A stretch of 64,000 bases of DNA from Cryobacterium levicorallinum (lineage in GTDB: Bacteria; Actinomycetota; Actinomycetes; Actinomycetales; Microbacteriaceae): positions 149,370-213,369 of the forward strand of contig NZ_SOFE01000001.1 in the NCBI RefSeq assembly GCF_004402405.1, read 5' to 3'. Position 1 is the first letter of the stretch. Each line of letters starts with the position of its first letter. The position numbers and the translations under genes were made by a program. Positions 42,687 through 55,201 of the stretch are shown in pieces. The notes under the pieces were generated by a model that did not search any database, was not told the DNA's origin, and saw only the letters and a program-made list of their open reading frames with translations.

Positions 42687-44424
42687 CGGCTAGGCTGGTC
42701 CGCTCCCACGGTGCCACGATCGGAAAGTACAGGTTCAGAAACGCAGTTACCGCGTCCCGGCGCACATCGGGCGTGATTTCCGGGTGGCTCCCATCATTGA
42801 GACAGAACATGTCCTGATCGCGGTGCTTGCGCAAATGGTTCATCTGCCGCAGGGCGATGCGCAGGGTCGTCTCGACGTAGAGCGAGCGCACCTGGGTCTG
42901 CGCAACCGCACGGCCGGTCATCAATGCGTAGTAGTGATACAGCGAATTGGTGACCGAGATGTCGGTCGCCGAGCGGAACCGGCTGGCTGCCGTGCGGCTG
43001 AAGTCCTCGGGAAACTCCCGCTCCAACTCAAGCAGCACGCTTTTGCGCATAGGCGCCGGCGTGTGCTCAAGGTGGCGGGTAGTGACTTTGCCGAAGCGGC
43101 CACGAAGCAGGGCACGGTTTACCCGTGCGGCGTTCTCAAACCCGCTGCGCGTCGGGTCGTTCTCGCCTAGACCGATTCGAGTGGCTGCTTCCACAAACTT
43201 GGTCACGCCGCCCGGCGAGAAGAACAGCTCGGGCCCGACCGGACGGCCGAAGAACATGTCATCGTTCGAATACAGAAAGTGCTCCGCAAGCCCCGGAATG
43301 TGCTGCAGCTGGCTTTCCACGGCGTGCGAATTGTGGATGGGCAGCACGCTCGTGTCGACGAAGAAATCTTCGCTGCGCATGATCGTCACGCGCGGATGCT
43401 CAGCGAGCCACTCCGGTGCCGGAGAATCGGTCGCGATGAAAATGCGACGAATCCACGGGGCGAACATGTAAACACTGCGGAGGGCGTACTTGAGCTCGTC
43501 GATCTGGCGAAAACGGGCATCCGAATCGTCGCCCTCGCCAACGACATAGGCCTGCATGCGCTTGGCACGTTCCCGCTGAAACTCGTCGCTCGAGCCGTCG
43601 ACCCAGCTGAATACGAGATCGATGTCAAATGTGACGTCACTCGCCAGGTCGTCGAACATGTTCTGCAGGGTCAGCCAGGTGCGCCCGTACAGGTCGATCG
43701 TCGTTTCGCGGGCCTCGGAGCGCGGCAGCCGGGTGCGCATGAGTGCGTTCTCGACCGGCGCGATGATTTCGTCTTCACCGAAACGCCACAATTCGAGCTG
43801 AAACGCGGTCTGAGCCCCGTAGCGCAGGCGTCCAATCGGTTCGATCCGCGGGCGGTAGACCCGAAAAACCGACGACTTGCGTAACACCGTAAGAGCGCCG
43901 TCGGCGAGGAGAAATTGCTGGTTCACGTTGCCGCCCTGCGGCTTGGCGTAGAAGGGCTCATTGGCGAACGCCTCGCTAAGCACCTGGGTGATTTCCTTGC
44001 GACGCTTGCGGTCAACAGCGATGACCGGACGGTTGTGGTCGCCGCGCACGAGCAGAAAGTCGATTCCACCGCGGGTGAGGGCGTCGTAGACGGCGACGAG
44101 GTCTTTGACCATGGACTCGTGTGGCGTGTAGTGGCCATTGATCAACGCGATCTCGCCCTTGCGCACGACTACGTCATCCCGGTTGAAGCGGCGGGTGCGG
44201 GCATCCGGTGTGATCAACACCAATTCGGGCTCGTTACTCAGGGAAAGAGTCGGGATCAAGCCGGTGTTCGTTGGCGGTTCGGGTTCGTTCGAGTCGTAGC
44301 CGACGGAGTCGGGGCGAAAAGCGTCGGTATCAAAAATGTCACCGCCGGAGGAATCGGGGTAACCGACTTTTGGGGATTCCGTGCGCGCATCCGGTTGTGC
44401 GTCTGGAATATCGAGTGTCGCCAT
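42616..44424 (-). CDS. Stealth-family hexose-1-phosphate transferase
   Basis: The 602-residue protein has Stealth CR1 ([15 protein letters not shown], about residue 265), CR2 ([25 protein letters not shown], about 305), CR3 ([27 protein letters not shown], about 365) and a C-terminal CR4 (HGSHPE-like SLNDGSHPE, about 555). Stealth enzymes transfer sugar-1-phosphate to surface polysaccharides. The N-terminal 240 residues are unusual for the family, with an acidic leader and an [18 protein letters not shown] segment. The ATG at 44424 follows AAGGAGGACC; the longer frame to 44712 is not supported. It overlaps the convergent phosphoesterase by 71 bp. Confidence 0.9.
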   Translation of the reverse strand: MATLDIPDAQPDARTESPKVGYPDSSGGDIFDTDAFRPDSVGYDSNEPEPPTNTGLIPTLSLSNEPELVLITPDARTRRFNRDDVVVRKGEIALINGHYTPHESMVKDLVAVYDALTRGGIDFLLVRGDHNRPVIAVDRKRRKEITQVLSEAFANEPFYAKPQGGNVNQQFLLADGALTVLRKSSVFRVYRPRIEPIGRLRYGAQTAFQLELWRFGEDEIIAPVENALMRTRLPRSEARETTIDLYGRTWLTLQNMFDDLASDVTFDIDLVFSWVDGSSDEFQRERAKRMQAYVVGEGDDSDARFRQIDELKYALRSVYMFAPWIRRIFIATDSPAPEWLAEHPRVTIMRSEDFFVDTSVLPIHNSHAVESQLQHIPGLAEHFLYSNDDMFFGRPVGPELFFSPGGVTKFVEAATRIGLGENDPTRSGFENAARVNRALLRGRFGKVTTRHLEHTPAPMRKSVLLELEREFPEDFSRTAASRFRSATDISVTNSLYHYYALMTGRAVAQTQVRSLYVETTLRIALRQMNHLRKHRDQDMFCLNDGSHPEITPDVRRDAVTAFLNLYFPIVAPWERTSLAASAEPESAVSLAAHAVQAEFPTA

Positions 44425-44713
44425 GGTCCTCCTTGAAAAAGTGGAGCACTCAAACACGGGGCAATTCGAGCCTGTCCCGGGGAGTGCGGCCGAAAAAGCC
44501 GGCATGAACGCTGCTCTGCCTGTGTCTCGAACAGCTGATTCGCAGGAAACATGGTGCCGCCGAGATTCTCGATGAGCGACCAGCGGCCGGTGACACGCAG
44601 GGGCGTTCTCCTCAGTGTACGTCCCTGATGCCGGTAGTTTGCTGCACCCGCGCAACGGCGGGCGGGCCTCAAAAACGAATGCTGCGGCATCCGTTTCGCA
44701 CAGTCGGTGCACG

Positions 44714-45142
44714 TTAGAGGGCGGAGATGCCGAACAGGCCGATAATCAAGGCCATGAGCAGAATGGTCACGAGTTCGTGGGCCAGGTTGAGCACGGTGAG
44801 GCCGGCCGGGCGGCGGTCGAAGGCGTCGTGGGTGACCATGCGGGCTGCGGTGAATCCGACCCAGAGGATGAGCCCGGTGAGCAGGGTGTTGAACAGAAAG
44901 TTGCCGCCGTAGAAGTGCTGGGCGATCGCCGCGGCGCCGGCCAGCACGGAGGCGGTGACGAAGCTGACGATGACCGTGATGATAATAGCGCCGGTGCCGC
45001 TGCCCTTCATGCTTTCCTGGGTGTGTCCGACGGCTTTCATCCAGTACCGGCCGAAGACCGCGCGGGTGTACCAGATCAAGCCGACGACCATGCTCGATGC
45101 GGTGGCCAGGAGCACAGCCCAGATGTTGATTTCGGGAACCAT
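44714..45142 (-). CDS. DUF1761 membrane protein
   Basis: The 142-residue protein has four predicted helices (about 6-24, 50-72, 82-103 and 118-138). Family features are the N-terminal NIWAVLLATASSMVVGLIWYTRAVFGRYWM and the C-terminal LAHELVTILLMALIIGLF. Function of DUF1761 is unknown. The ATG at 45142 follows AAAGGATC; the longer frame to 45367 has no ribosome site. It lies 52 bp downstream of the DUF255 gene on the same strand. Confidence 0.85.
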   Translation of the reverse strand: MVPEINIWAVLLATASSMVVGLIWYTRAVFGRYWMKAVGHTQESMKGSGTGAIIITVIVSFVTASVLAGAAAIAQHFYGGNFLFNTLLTGLILWVGFTAARMVTHDAFDRRPAGLTVLNLAHELVTILLMALIIGLFGISAL

Positions 45143-45194
45143 GAGGGATCCTTTCGGCTGGTCCTGAACGTGGGGCGTAGGCGGTATCCCGATG

Positions 45195-47297
45195 TTAGTG
45201 CTTGTGTGGCCCGCCCAATTGTTGCTGTTCAGCGGCAATTTTGGCCAGAAGCGCGGCGGTGGCGTCGATCGGCGGCAGTTGAGCCGGGTCGGTGACTGGC
45301 AGTTGGCAGACGAAGTCGCGGCAGAGGTACGCGGTGGGCTGGCCGGTCTGCGCTGTTCGCGCGGCAAAGAGGTCGAATCCCGCGTCGTCGAAGGCGCAGG
45401 CCTGCGATTCGGTCACGGCGACGACTACGCCAGCCGGATGGCGCCGGGCGAGGTCGAGCAGGGTGGGGTTGAGGCCGGTGGCGCCGTGGGCGGTGGCGTC
45501 AGGGTTGGTGGGGTTGGTGGGGTCGGCGCGGACTCCGTCTGGCTCGTCTGGCTCGTCTGGCGAGACGATGACGAGCTGCTGGATCGGGGCGTTGAGCTCG
45601 TCGAAGAGGCGCAGCGCGGCGCCGAAGGCGAGCGGACGCTGCGGAGCGAGGGTGGCGACCAGGCTGAGTCCAGCCGTCGCGGCTCGGCGGTAGCGGTCGT
45701 CGCCGGTGAGCTGGTGGAGTAGTACGGCCGCGTCGACCGTGGCGGATAGTCCGGAGGGGTAGGCGCCCTCCGCCGGGTCAATGGCGCTGACCAGGCCCTG
45801 CGCGGTGAGTACGGTATCCGAGCCGTGCGGCGGGCGAAAAGCGGGGCTCGATGCCGTCGTGCTGACACCGGGGTCGGTCACTGCACCGGCCCAATCAGCA
45901 GCGTCGGTGGTGTCCGATAGCGTTCTGTCGAGCAGGTGACGAGCCCGGGTGGCGTATGTGACGTCACCGGTGACGAGAGCAAGTTCAAGGAGTCCCCGTG
46001 AGTACATGCCGTAGTCCTCCAACGTGGCCTTCGCATCCGAGGAACGTTCGCCGGAGGCAGATCCGCTGACGGAGGCCCGTACCAGCGTGCCATCAGCGCG
46101 CTCGTGGCGCACGCGCAGATAGTCGGCCGCGCGGCGGGCGGCGGCGATCAGGTCGGGCTGGTCGAAGGCGAAGCCGGCTCGGGCCAGTGCTTGGATGGCG
46201 AGGCCGTTCCAGCCGGTGAGCACCTTCTCGTCGCGGGCTGGCGGGGTCTGCCGGAGGCGGTCGCTCGCTTCGAGGGCGTAGTAGCCGCCCTCGACGCGCT
46301 GGCCGTCGACTGTGCTCTCCGAATCCTGGGCACTCGCGAAACCGCCGCTCGGCAGCTGCATCACGTCGCAGAGAAAGCGTGCGATTCCCTCGGCGACGTG
46401 GCGTGCCCACGGCGCTTCGGTGAGCATCCAGGCGCGGGTGTAGAGGCCGAGCAGTTGAGCGTTGTCGTAGAGCATGCGTTCGTAGTGCGGATCGCTCCAA
46501 TCGCGATTGACGGCGTACCGAAAGAAGCCGCCCTCGATCGGGTCCCGCAGGGGTGACGCTCCCATGAGTTTGAGCGTGCGCACGGCGAGCTCGGGGCCTG
46601 GGTCGTCGATCCCACCGTGCCCGAGCAGAAAGGAGAGTGCCGGCGCCACCGGAAACTTCGGCGCGCCGCCGAAGCCGCCGAACGAAGCGTCCTCGTAGGC
46701 GACCAGTTCGGCCACCGCCTGGTCGAGCCGGTCGGCATCGGGTCCGGCGCCGGGCCCGCCGCCGGACGCGGAGCCGACTCCCGCGGCCAGGTCACGCGCC
46801 GACTCGGCGAGCATCTCTGCGACCCGAGCCGCGCCCGCAGTCAGGTCCGCGCGGCGCGTGAGCCACGCATCCGTCACCGCGGTCAGTACGTCGCGAAATG
46901 ACGGATGCCCCGGCTGCCCGACCGGCGGAAAGTAGGTTCCGGCATGAAAGGCCCGCCCGTCGGGCGTGACGAACACGTTGAGCGGCCAGCCGAGCCCGTC
47001 GATAAACGCGCTTGCCGCGGCCAGGTAGCTCGCGTCGACGTCGGGGTGCTCCTCACGGTCGACCTTGATGCTCACGAAGTGGGCGTTGAGGTACTCCGCG
47101 ATGGCCGGGTCGCTGAAGCTCTCCCTGGCCATGACATGACACCAATGGCAGGTGGAATAGCCGATCGAGACAAGCACCGGCACGTCCCGCTCGAGCGCTT
47201 CGGCGAAGGCCTGCTCGCCCCAGCCGAACCACTCCACCGGGTTGTCAGCGTGACTGCGGAGGTAGGGGCTGATGGCGTCGGCGAGGTGATTGGGCAT
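45195..47297 (-). CDS. DUF255 thioredoxin-domain protein (YyaL/SSP411 type)
   Basis: The 700-residue protein begins [21 protein letters not shown] and has the thioredoxin-like motif STCHWCHVM (near residue 50). The N-terminal thioredoxin-fold domain spans about 1-165, followed by a long (alpha/alpha)6-like region similar to N-acylglucosamine epimerases ([28 protein letters not shown]). The C-terminus ends in [10 protein letters not shown]. The conserved family is widespread but has no settled biochemical role. A Pro/Thr/Asn-rich patch near residue 620 ([17 protein letters not shown]) looks like a low-complexity insertion. Confidence 0.88.
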   Translation of the reverse strand: MPNHLADAISPYLRSHADNPVEWFGWGEQAFAEALERDVPVLVSIGYSTCHWCHVMARESFSDPAIAEYLNAHFVSIKVDREEHPDVDASYLAAASAFIDGLGWPLNVFVTPDGRAFHAGTYFPPVGQPGHPSFRDVLTAVTDAWLTRRADLTAGAARVAEMLAESARDLAAGVGSASGGGPGAGPDADRLDQAVAELVAYEDASFGGFGGAPKFPVAPALSFLLGHGGIDDPGPELAVRTLKLMGASPLRDPIEGGFFRYAVNRDWSDPHYERMLYDNAQLLGLYTRAWMLTEAPWARHVAEGIARFLCDVMQLPSGGFASAQDSESTVDGQRVEGGYYALEASDRLRQTPPARDEKVLTGWNGLAIQALARAGFAFDQPDLIAAARRAADYLRVRHERADGTLVRASVSGSASGERSSDAKATLEDYGMYSRGLLELALVTGDVTYATRARHLLDRTLSDTTDAADWAGAVTDPGVSTTASSPAFRPPHGSDTVLTAQGLVSAIDPAEGAYPSGLSATVDAAVLLHQLTGDDRYRRAATAGLSLVATLAPQRPLAFGAALRLFDELNAPIQQLVIVSPDEPDEPDGVRADPTNPTNPDATAHGATGLNPTLLDLARRHPAGVVVAVTESQACAFDDAGFDLFAARTAQTGQPTAYLCRDFVCQLPVTDPAQLPPIDATAALLAKIAAEQQQLGGPHKH

Positions 47298-47339
47298 GTT
47301 CCATTCTGCTCCCGCTTGGCCAATTCGAGCGAGCCGGGC

Positions 47340-48005
47340 CTAAACGACGCCGAGTAGTGCACTCCGGCGGCGTTGTACCCGAACCCAGACGATGAACCCG
47401 ATGATGGTGAACGCCCCGTAGAACAGATACAGCACGGCGGATGCATAGTAGCCGGCGCTGATCAGCAGCGGCACCCCGACTACGTCGACGGCCACCCAGA
47501 TCAGCCAGAACTCGGTCCACCCCTTGGCCATACCATAGGTCGCGAGCAGCGAACCCGTGAAGATCCAGGCATCTGCCCAGACCGGTTCGAACGAGCCGAG
47601 CGCACGAAAAATCGGGGTGAGCACGAGGGTGCCGGCGATCAGCCCAGCGGCGAGCAGAATGCGGGTGCGGTTGCCAGCCCAGTGCGGCGCGACGGCAACG
47701 TGCACGGCGGAATTGCGGCTGCGCTGCCACTGCACCCAGCCGAAGATCGACACGACGATGAACATGATCTGACGGCCGGCCTGCCCAAGCAGGTTGACCG
47801 GGTTCGGCGTCCCGAACACGGCGCCGAGGAACACTGTGAACAACAGCACGTTGCCGACGATCCCGACCGGCCAGGCCCAGATCTTGCGGCGCATGCCCCC
47901 GACGGCGCTCGCAATTCCGAAGGCGTTGCCGATGACCTCGCGCCAGAGAATGGTCTGGGTGCCAAGCTGCAGCTGCGCGTCGAATAGCCATTCAATGGGA
48001 TTCAT
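47340..48005 (-). CDS. pnuC: PnuC-type nicotinamide riboside transporter
   Basis: The 221-residue protein has seven predicted helices and the family pattern WREVIGNAFGIASAVGGMRRKIWAWPVGIVGNVLLF, IMFIVVSIFGWVQW and WIFTGSLLATYGMAKGWTEFWLIWVAVDVVGVPLLI. PnuC proteins move nicotinamide riboside by facilitated diffusion, trapped by phosphorylation. The ATG at 48005 follows AAAAGATCCC; the longer frame to 48122 is not supported. No NadR-type kinase gene is in the window. Confidence 0.9.
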   Translation of the reverse strand: MNPIEWLFDAQLQLGTQTILWREVIGNAFGIASAVGGMRRKIWAWPVGIVGNVLLFTVFLGAVFGTPNPVNLLGQAGRQIMFIVVSIFGWVQWQRSRNSAVHVAVAPHWAGNRTRILLAAGLIAGTLVLTPIFRALGSFEPVWADAWIFTGSLLATYGMAKGWTEFWLIWVAVDVVGVPLLISAGYYASAVLYLFYGAFTIIGFIVWVRVQRRRSALLGVV

Positions 48006-48140
48006 GGGATCTTTTCTGCCAAACGGCACGCACTCGCGCACCGGCGCGGGGAAAACGCAGCACACCCCAATGTACGCCGTTGCACAGCCGTGGCCCCACG
48101 GACCGTCGGTCGCCGGGGCCACTCATAAGCGGATGCTGCG

Positions 48141-49112
<972 letters not shown>

Positions 49113-49233
49113 TAAGCCGGGGTCCTCGACACTCTCTCCCAACCCCCAATGTTCACTGACCGCGAAAGCGCCCGCGCTGGCCAGCACGGGCACTTTCACG
49201 TCGCGGGTGGGGGCGAAGTAATATTGAGACTTC

Positions 49234-52200
49234 ATGGAAACGCTCAATATCACCTTCCCGCCCGAACTGCCGGTCAGCCAGCGCCGGGAGGACATCGCCC
49301 GCGCGATTCGCGACAACCAGGTCGTGATCGTCGCCGGATCGACCGGGTCGGGCAAGACCACCCAGCTGCCCAAGATCTGCCTCGAGCTCGGCCGCAAGAA
49401 CATCGGCCACACCCAGCCGCGCCGGCTCGCCGCGCGCACCATTGCCGAGCGCATTGCCGAGGAGCTCGGCCAGGAGGTCGGGCAGCTCGTCGGCTACCAG
49501 GTGCGGTTCACCGACAAGGTCGGCGCGGATACCCGCATTAAGTTGATGACCGACGGCATCCTCTTGAATGAAATTCACCGCGACCGGATGCTGCGCAAGT
49601 ACGACACGATCATCATCGACGAAGCGCATGAGCGCAGCCTCAATATTGACTTTCTGCTCGGGTATTTGCGGCAGTTGCTGCCCAAGCGACCCGATCTCAA
49701 GCTCATCATCACCTCGGCGACGATCGACCCGGCCAGTTTCGCGAAGCATTTCGCGGCCGCCGACGGTACCCCGGCGCCCGTCGTCGAGGTGTCAGGGCGC
49801 ACCTTCCCGGTGGCGATTCGCTACCGCCCGCTCGTGGCCGAGCCCGGCATCGACGACGATGACGACACGACGGATGCCGCTCCCCCGGTTGACCGCGACT
49901 ACATCGAGGGCATCACCACGGCTCTCGACGAGCTCGAGCGGGAGTCGAATGGTGACGTGCTGGTCTTCCTTTCCGGCGAGACCGAGATTCGCGACGCCGC
50001 CGACGCGCTGCAGGGCAAGTACGCCTCCTCGGCCAGCCGCAATCCCACCGAGGTGCTGCCGCTGTACGGCCGGTTGTCGTCGGCGGACCAGCACCGGGTG
50101 TTCCAGCCGTCGACCGTGGCCGGGGTCAAACGACGCATCGTGCTCGCGACCAACGTGGCCGAGACCAGTCTGACGGTGCCGGGCATCCGTTATGTGATCG
50201 ACGCCGGAACGGCGCGGATCAGCCGCTACAGCGTGCGGTCCAAGGTGCAGCGGTTGCCGATCGAAGCGATCTCGCAGGCCTCTGGCAACCAGCGCAGCGG
50301 CCGCAGCGGCCGCACCAGCGACGGTATTGCGATTCGGTTATATTCCGAAGAAGACTATATGCGCCGCCCGGAATATACCGAGCCGGAGATTCTGCGCACG
50401 AACCTCGCCGCGGTCATTCTGCAGATGATCTCGCTCGGCCTCGGCGATATTGCCTCGTTCCCGTTTCTCACCCCGCCGGACAGCCGCAATATCAAGGACG
50501 GCCTCGACCTGCTCGCCGAACTAGGCGCCATCGAGGCGGAGGGTACCGGTCGCACCAAGAGCGGTCGCCGCCCGGTTGAAACGGATGCCGCCCCCGCCGC
50601 CGGCCCGGCCACCCCTCGCCTGACCCGCATCGGCCAGCAGCTCGCGCAGCTGCCGATCGATCCGCGCTTTGGCCGCATGGTGATCGAGTCGAAAACGCAG
50701 GGAACCAGTAGGGAAGTCATGGCGATCGTCGCCGGGCTGACCATTCAGGATCCGCGGGAGCGCCCACTCGAACGGCGCGCGCAAGCCGACCAGTTTCACG
50801 CTCGGTTCGCCGACCCGACGAGCGACTTTCTCAGCCTGCTCAACCTTTGGAACTACCTCGAGAAGCAACAGTCCGAACTCGGCTCGAGCGCCTTCCGTCG
50901 ACTGTGCAAGAACGAGTACCTGAACTACCTGCGGGTGCGCGAATGGCAAGACGTCTTGCGCCAGTTGCGCCAGCTCGCCAAGCCGCTCGGCCTGCACCTC
51001 GGTGAACCGAGCGCCAACCCCGACGGCGTGCACCGGTCGCTGCTGGCCGGACTGCTCTCGCACATCGGGCTGAAGGACGTCGCCAAGAAGGACTATGTCG
51101 GCGCCAGACAGCAGCGCTTCGTGCTGTTTCCCGGCTCAACCCTGGCCAAGAAGCAGCCGAACGCGGTGATGAGCGCCGAACTGGTCGAAACCAGCCGATT
51201 GTTCGCCCGCATGAACGCGGTCGTCGACCCGGCCTGGGCCGAACCGCTCGCCGGCAACCTGTGCAAGCGCAGCTACTCCGAACCGCACTGGGAGATGAAG
51301 CAGGGCGCCGCCGTCGTCTACGAACGGGTCACCCTGTACGGCGTACCGATCGTGGCCCGCCGCCGGGTGCAGTTCTCCCGGGTCGACCCGGCGTATGCCC
51401 GCGAGTTGTTCATTCGGCACGCGCTGGTCGAGGGCGAGTGGGACCGCGCGTCTGGACCGCAGTCTGCTTCGGCCGAGAAGGAAGCGGATCGCGGCTCCCG
51501 CGGACCATCCCGCAACGAACGCGTCAGCATCTCAACCGACGGCGGCGACGCCAGCGGTGGGCGCGGCGCTGGCCGCGCACCCGCCGTTGGCTCGAGCGCC
51601 AGCCGCGGCGGACGTCCCGGCCAGACGGGCGACCCCGGCATGTGGGCGTTCGAACGGGCCAATGCTCGGCTGCGGGAGGAACTGGCCGAGCTGGAGGAGC
51701 GCACCCGGCGCCGGGACATCCTCTTTGATGATGAAGCGGTGTTCGACTTCTATCAGCGTCGCATTCCGGCCGACGTGTCGTCGACCAAGAGCTTCGAGGG
51801 CTGGTGGCGCACTGCCCGGTTCGACACCCCCGACCTCCTGACCATGACCGCCGACGCGCTCGTCGCCGAGGACTCCCCCGAGATCGACGAGGGGCTCTTT
51901 CCGCCGAGCTGGCAGCAGGGTGACCAGCGTCTGACCCTCGGCTACCGCTTCGAACCCGGCGAAGAAGACGACGGCGTGACCGTGCGCATTCCGCTCGCGC
52001 TGCTCGCCCGCCTCTCGCCGAACGGTTTCGACTGGCAGGTGCCCGGCCTCCGCGCCGAGCTCGTGACCGCCATGATCAAGTCGCTGCCGAAAAGCATCCG
52101 GCGCAATGTCGTGCCCGCCGCCGACTGGGCAGCTCGGCTGCTCGGCGAGCTGCCGAGCGAGCCCGGAATCGTGGAGGCGCTGCCGACGCCGGTGCCGCAA

Positions 52201-53307
52201 GGCTCGTTCGCCGAGACGCTCGCCGCGCTGATTCAGAAGCTCACCTATGTGCCGGTTTCCGCGCGCGACTTCGCGCTGGGCCGGGTTCCGTCGCACCTGC
52301 GCATGACCTTCGTCGTCACCGACGAACGTGGGCGCACGGTCGCCGCCGACAAGGACCTCGCCGACCTGCAACGGCGGCTCGGTACCCGCGTTCGGGAGAG
52401 CGTCGCGAAGGCGACGAGCGCCGCGGCTCCCAGCAACGCGATCGAGCGCGGAGGCATCACCACCTGGGACCTCGGCGAGCTCCCGCGCTTTCTCGACACG
52501 AAGCAGGGTGACAACACGATTCGCGGGTATCCGACGCTGGTCGATGATGGGGCATCCGTTTCTATTCGCATGATGAGCACCGAGTTGGAGCAGGCGCGCG
52601 CGCTGCCCCGCGGGGTGCGCCGGCTGCTGCTGCTGGCGACGCCGTCGCCGGCCGCGTATGTGCAGCAACATCTGACCGCCGCCGAGAAGCTTTCGCTCGC
52701 GACCAGCCCGTATAAGAGCACGCAAGCCCTGTTCGAGGATTGCCTCGCCGCCGCGGTCGACGACGTGCTGTTTCGGGTGCGGCCCGACGGGCAGGTGTTC
52801 ATGAAGGCCGAGTTCGACACCATCCGCGACCGGGTGTCGGGAGTCGTGATGGACTCCATGTTCGAAACGGTCGGCCTGGTCGCCCGCATTTTGACCGCTC
52901 ATCGGCTGGCCGACAAGGCGCTCAAGGCCGCGACCAGCATGGCCTTGCTGCCCGGAATCAGCGATGCCCGCCAACAGCTGACGGCGCTGGTCTACCCGGG
53001 ATTCGTCAGCGAGACCGGTCTGGCCCAGCTGCGGCACCTGCCGCGCTACCTCAGCGGAATCAGCGCCCGGGTGCCGAAACTGGTCGACAACCCCAGTCGC
53101 GACCGGGTCTGGATGAACGAGACCCAGGCCGCGACCACGCGGTTCGAGAACGCCGGCGGCTCGATGCCGCTCAAAGCGGATGCCGCGGCGCCGGTCCTGC
53201 GCGCCCGCTGGATGATCGAGGAGCTGCGCATCAGCCTGTTCGCGCAGGAGCTGAAGGCTGCGGAGTCCGTCTCGCTGCAGCGGATTCAGAAGGTGCTCGC
53301 CGGGTAG
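49234..53307 (+). CDS. hrpA: ATP-dependent RNA helicase HrpA
   Basis: The 1357-residue DEAH helicase has Walker A GSTGSGKTT (residues 35-43), DEAH near 129-132, SATID (motif III) and the C-terminal helicase segment with LATNVAETSLTVPGIRYVID and QRSGRSGR. HA2/OB regions follow (about 480-720) and a long C-terminal DUF3418-like region (about 760-1350). A disordered Ser/Arg/Gly stretch (about 745-805, ASGPQSASAEKEADRGSRG) separates them. Length is usual for HrpA, which unwinds RNA and in E. coli rescues stalled ribosomes. TATTGA lies six bases before the ATG. Confidence 0.95.
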   Translation: METLNITFPPELPVSQRREDIARAIRDNQVVIVAGSTGSGKTTQLPKICLELGRKNIGHTQPRRLAARTIAERIAEELGQEVGQLVGYQVRFTDKVGADTRIKLMTDGILLNEIHRDRMLRKYDTIIIDEAHERSLNIDFLLGYLRQLLPKRPDLKLIITSATIDPASFAKHFAAADGTPAPVVEVSGRTFPVAIRYRPLVAEPGIDDDDDTTDAAPPVDRDYIEGITTALDELERESNGDVLVFLSGETEIRDAADALQGKYASSASRNPTEVLPLYGRLSSADQHRVFQPSTVAGVKRRIVLATNVAETSLTVPGIRYVIDAGTARISRYSVRSKVQRLPIEAISQASGNQRSGRSGRTSDGIAIRLYSEEDYMRRPEYTEPEILRTNLAAVILQMISLGLGDIASFPFLTPPDSRNIKDGLDLLAELGAIEAEGTGRTKSGRRPVETDAAPAAGPATPRLTRIGQQLAQLPIDPRFGRMVIESKTQGTSREVMAIVAGLTIQDPRERPLERRAQADQFHARFADPTSDFLSLLNLWNYLEKQQSELGSSAFRRLCKNEYLNYLRVREWQDVLRQLRQLAKPLGLHLGEPSANPDGVHRSLLAGLLSHIGLKDVAKKDYVGARQQRFVLFPGSTLAKKQPNAVMSAELVETSRLFARMNAVVDPAWAEPLAGNLCKRSYSEPHWEMKQGAAVVYERVTLYGVPIVARRRVQFSRVDPAYARELFIRHALVEGEWDRASGPQSASAEKEADRGSRGPSRNERVSISTDGGDASGGRGAGRAPAVGSSASRGGRPGQTGDPGMWAFERANARLREELAELEERTRRRDILFDDEAVFDFYQRRIPADVSSTKSFEGWWRTARFDTPDLLTMTADALVAEDSPEIDEGLFPPSWQQGDQRLTLGYRFEPGEEDDGVTVRIPLALLARLSPNGFDWQVPGLRAELVTAMIKSLPKSIRRNVVPAADWAARLLGELPSEPGIVEALPTPVPQGSFAETLAALIQKLTYVPVSARDFALGRVPSHLRMTFVVTDERGRTVAADKDLADLQRRLGTRVRESVAKATSAAAPSNAIERGGITTWDLGELPRFLDTKQGDNTIRGYPTLVDDGASVSIRMMSTELEQARALPRGVRRLLLLATPSPAAYVQQHLTAAEKLSLATSPYKSTQALFEDCLAAAVDDVLFRVRPDGQVFMKAEFDTIRDRVSGVVMDSMFETVGLVARILTAHRLADKALKAATSMALLPGISDARQQLTALVYPGFVSETGLAQLRHLPRYLSGISARVPKLVDNPSRDRVWMNETQAATTRFENAGGSMPLKADAAAPVLRARWMIEELRISLFAQELKAAESVSLQRIQKVLAG

Positions 53308-53332
53308 TTTGCCGCTACGGCCGTATTCTGCT

Positions 53333-53365
53333 GCCCGGGCCCACCTTACGAAACCGGGCCCGGGC
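53333..53365. terminator. GC-rich hairpin between convergent genes
   Basis: GCCCGGGCCC (53333-53342) pairs with GGGCCCGGGC (53356-53365), a perfect 10-bp stem with a 13-base loop, 25 bp after hrpA. No U-tract follows on either strand, so it may stall or define RNA ends rather than terminate alone. Confidence 0.5.
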
Positions 53366-53386
53366 CCGGAAAGTAGAGAGCGGGGG

Positions 53387-54163
53387 CTAGAGGACCTTGG
53401 AGAGGAAGGCCTGGGTGCGGTGGTGCTGGGGGTTGGCGAGCACCTCGGTGGGGATACCGCTCTCGACGACGACTCCGCCGTCCATGAAGACGAGCGAGTC
53501 GGCGACCTCGCGGGCGAAGCCCATCTCGTGGGTGACCACGATCATGGTCATGCCATCGCGGGCCAGGCCCTGCATGACGTCGAGCACCTCACCGACGAGC
53601 TCGGGGTCGAGCGCGCTGGTCGGCTCGTCGAACAGCATGAGCTTGGGCTCCATCGCGAGGGCACGGGCGATCGCGACCCGCTGCTGCTGGCCGCCGGAGA
53701 GGTGCGCAGGGTAATAGTCGGCCCGTTCGGCAAGCCCGACCCGGGCCAGCAGGGCGCGGGCGTTGGCCTCGACCCCGGCCCTGGACAGGCCCTTGACCCG
53801 GATCGGCGCTTCCATCACGTTTTGCAGCGCGGTCATGTGCGGAAACAGGTTGAAGCGCTGGAACACCATGCCGATATCCCGGCGCTGCCGAGCGGCCTCC
53901 TTGGGGCGCATCTCGTAGAGCTTGTGGTTGGCCTCGCGGTAGCCGATGAGCTCACCGTCGACGCTGAGGCGCCCCGCCGAGACCACTTCGAGGTGGTTGA
54001 TGCAGCGCAGGAACGTGGACTTGCCGGATCCGCTCGGCCCGACCAGGCACATGACCTCGCCGCGCTTGACCTCAAGCGAGATGCTCTTGAGCACCTCATT
54101 GGAGCCGAAGCTCTTGGAGACACGGTCGGCGACCACCATGGGCGTCTCAATAACAGCGGACAT
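53387..54163 (-). CDS. amino-acid ABC transporter ATP-binding protein (second system)
   Basis: The 258-residue ATPase has Walker [10 protein letters not shown] (42-50), [44 protein letters not shown] and VVTHEMGFA. It is very similar to the ATPase at 24812-25618. The start overlaps the permease stop by one base (TGATG). Last gene of a binding protein-permease-ATPase operon for a polar amino acid or related solute. Confidence 0.94.
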   Translation of the reverse strand: MSAVIETPMVVADRVSKSFGSNEVLKSISLEVKRGEVMCLVGPSGSGKSTFLRCINHLEVVSAGRLSVDGELIGYREANHKLYEMRPKEAARQRRDIGMVFQRFNLFPHMTALQNVMEAPIRVKGLSRAGVEANARALLARVGLAERADYYPAHLSGGQQQRVAIARALAMEPKLMLFDEPTSALDPELVGEVLDVMQGLARDGMTMIVVTHEMGFAREVADSLVFMDGGVVVESGIPTEVLANPQHHRTQAFLSKVL

Positions 54164-55182
54164 CAGCGGTCCCCCTTCGGCGAGTCGGTCGGCGGCGTTT
54201 CGCGCGGCAGCTGCGGCGGCAGGACCACGGTCGGTTGGCCGCTGCCGACGACATGGGTGACGCCGGTCGTGACGCCCGTGATCGACGAGGTGGCGTCATC
54301 CGCTTTCTTGTTCGGACGACGGTCACCGATGCCGCGGGCGAACCGCTTCTCGAGAAAGTACTGACCAACCATGAGAATCGAGGTGAAGAACAGGTACCAG
54401 ATCGACGCGACGATGAGCATCGGCACCGTCTCGAAGGTGATGGCGGCAATGTCGCGCGAGCGCGTGTAGAGCTCAAGAGTGAAGGGGATGGCGACCACGA
54501 GCGAGGTCGTTTTCAGCATCGAGATGACCTCGTTGCCGGCCGGTGGAATGATCACCCGCATCGACTGCGGAACGACCACGCGCACCATGGTCTGGAACCA
54601 GCTCATGCCGAGGGCCTTGGCCGCCTCTTCCTGCCCACTGTCGACCGAGAGCAGGCCGGCGCGCACGATTTCAGCCATGTAGGCGGCTTCGTTGAGGGCC
54701 AGTCCGATGACTGCGAGGATGAAGGCGCTCAGCGCGACCCGGGTCGGGAACGATACCCACGGGTCGGTGAACGGCAGCCCGATGTCGATCGACTGGTAGA
54801 TCGTGCCGATCAGGCCCCAGAAGGCGAGCTGAACGTAGACCGGGGTGCCCCGGAAGATCCAGAGGTACACCCAGGCCATGCTATTGACCACCGGGTTGGG
54901 CGACAGCCGCATGATCGCCAGGGTCACGCCGAGAATGATCGCGATGACCATCGAGTAGACCGTGAGCTGCAGGGTGACGAACGCCGCCTGCGAGATGCGC
55001 TGGTCGAACAGGTACTTGCCGACGGCTGGCCAGTCATAGGCCGGCCGCATCGCCGCATCGGCGATGAAGAGCGCAACGAGCAGCAGTAACACGACCGCGA
55101 AGGTATTGCGCCACGGGTGGCGCAAGCGAATCGCCTTGATTCCGGGCTCCGTCTTGCCGCCGGGCGCGGCCGTGTTCGTCAT
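54163..55182 (-). CDS. amino-acid ABC transporter permease (second system)
   Basis: The 339-residue membrane protein has an N-terminal helix (about 28-46) and a HisM-type domain (about 70-285), with the EAA-loop in [30 protein letters not shown]. It shares [18 protein letters not shown] with the [15 protein letters not shown] of the first system, so the two operons are paralogous. The C-terminal 50 residues are hydrophilic and Thr/Pro-rich. It follows the binding-protein gene by 19 bp. Confidence 0.92.
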   Translation of the reverse strand: MTNTAAPGGKTEPGIKAIRLRHPWRNTFAVVLLLLVALFIADAAMRPAYDWPAVGKYLFDQRISQAAFVTLQLTVYSMVIAIILGVTLAIMRLSPNPVVNSMAWVYLWIFRGTPVYVQLAFWGLIGTIYQSIDIGLPFTDPWVSFPTRVALSAFILAVIGLALNEAAYMAEIVRAGLLSVDSGQEEAAKALGMSWFQTMVRVVVPQSMRVIIPPAGNEVISMLKTTSLVVAIPFTLELYTRSRDIAAITFETVPMLIVASIWYLFFTSILMVGQYFLEKRFARGIGDRRPNKKADDATSSITGVTTGVTHVVGSGQPTVVLPPQLPRETPPTDSPKGDR

Positions 55183-55201
55183 GATGCGGGTCGCTTATTC
55201 T

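Noticed and set aside
51532-53037. 501-residue reverse-strand open frame over hrpA
   Set aside because: Antisense to the HrpA C-terminal region; no ribosome site or recognisable motif.
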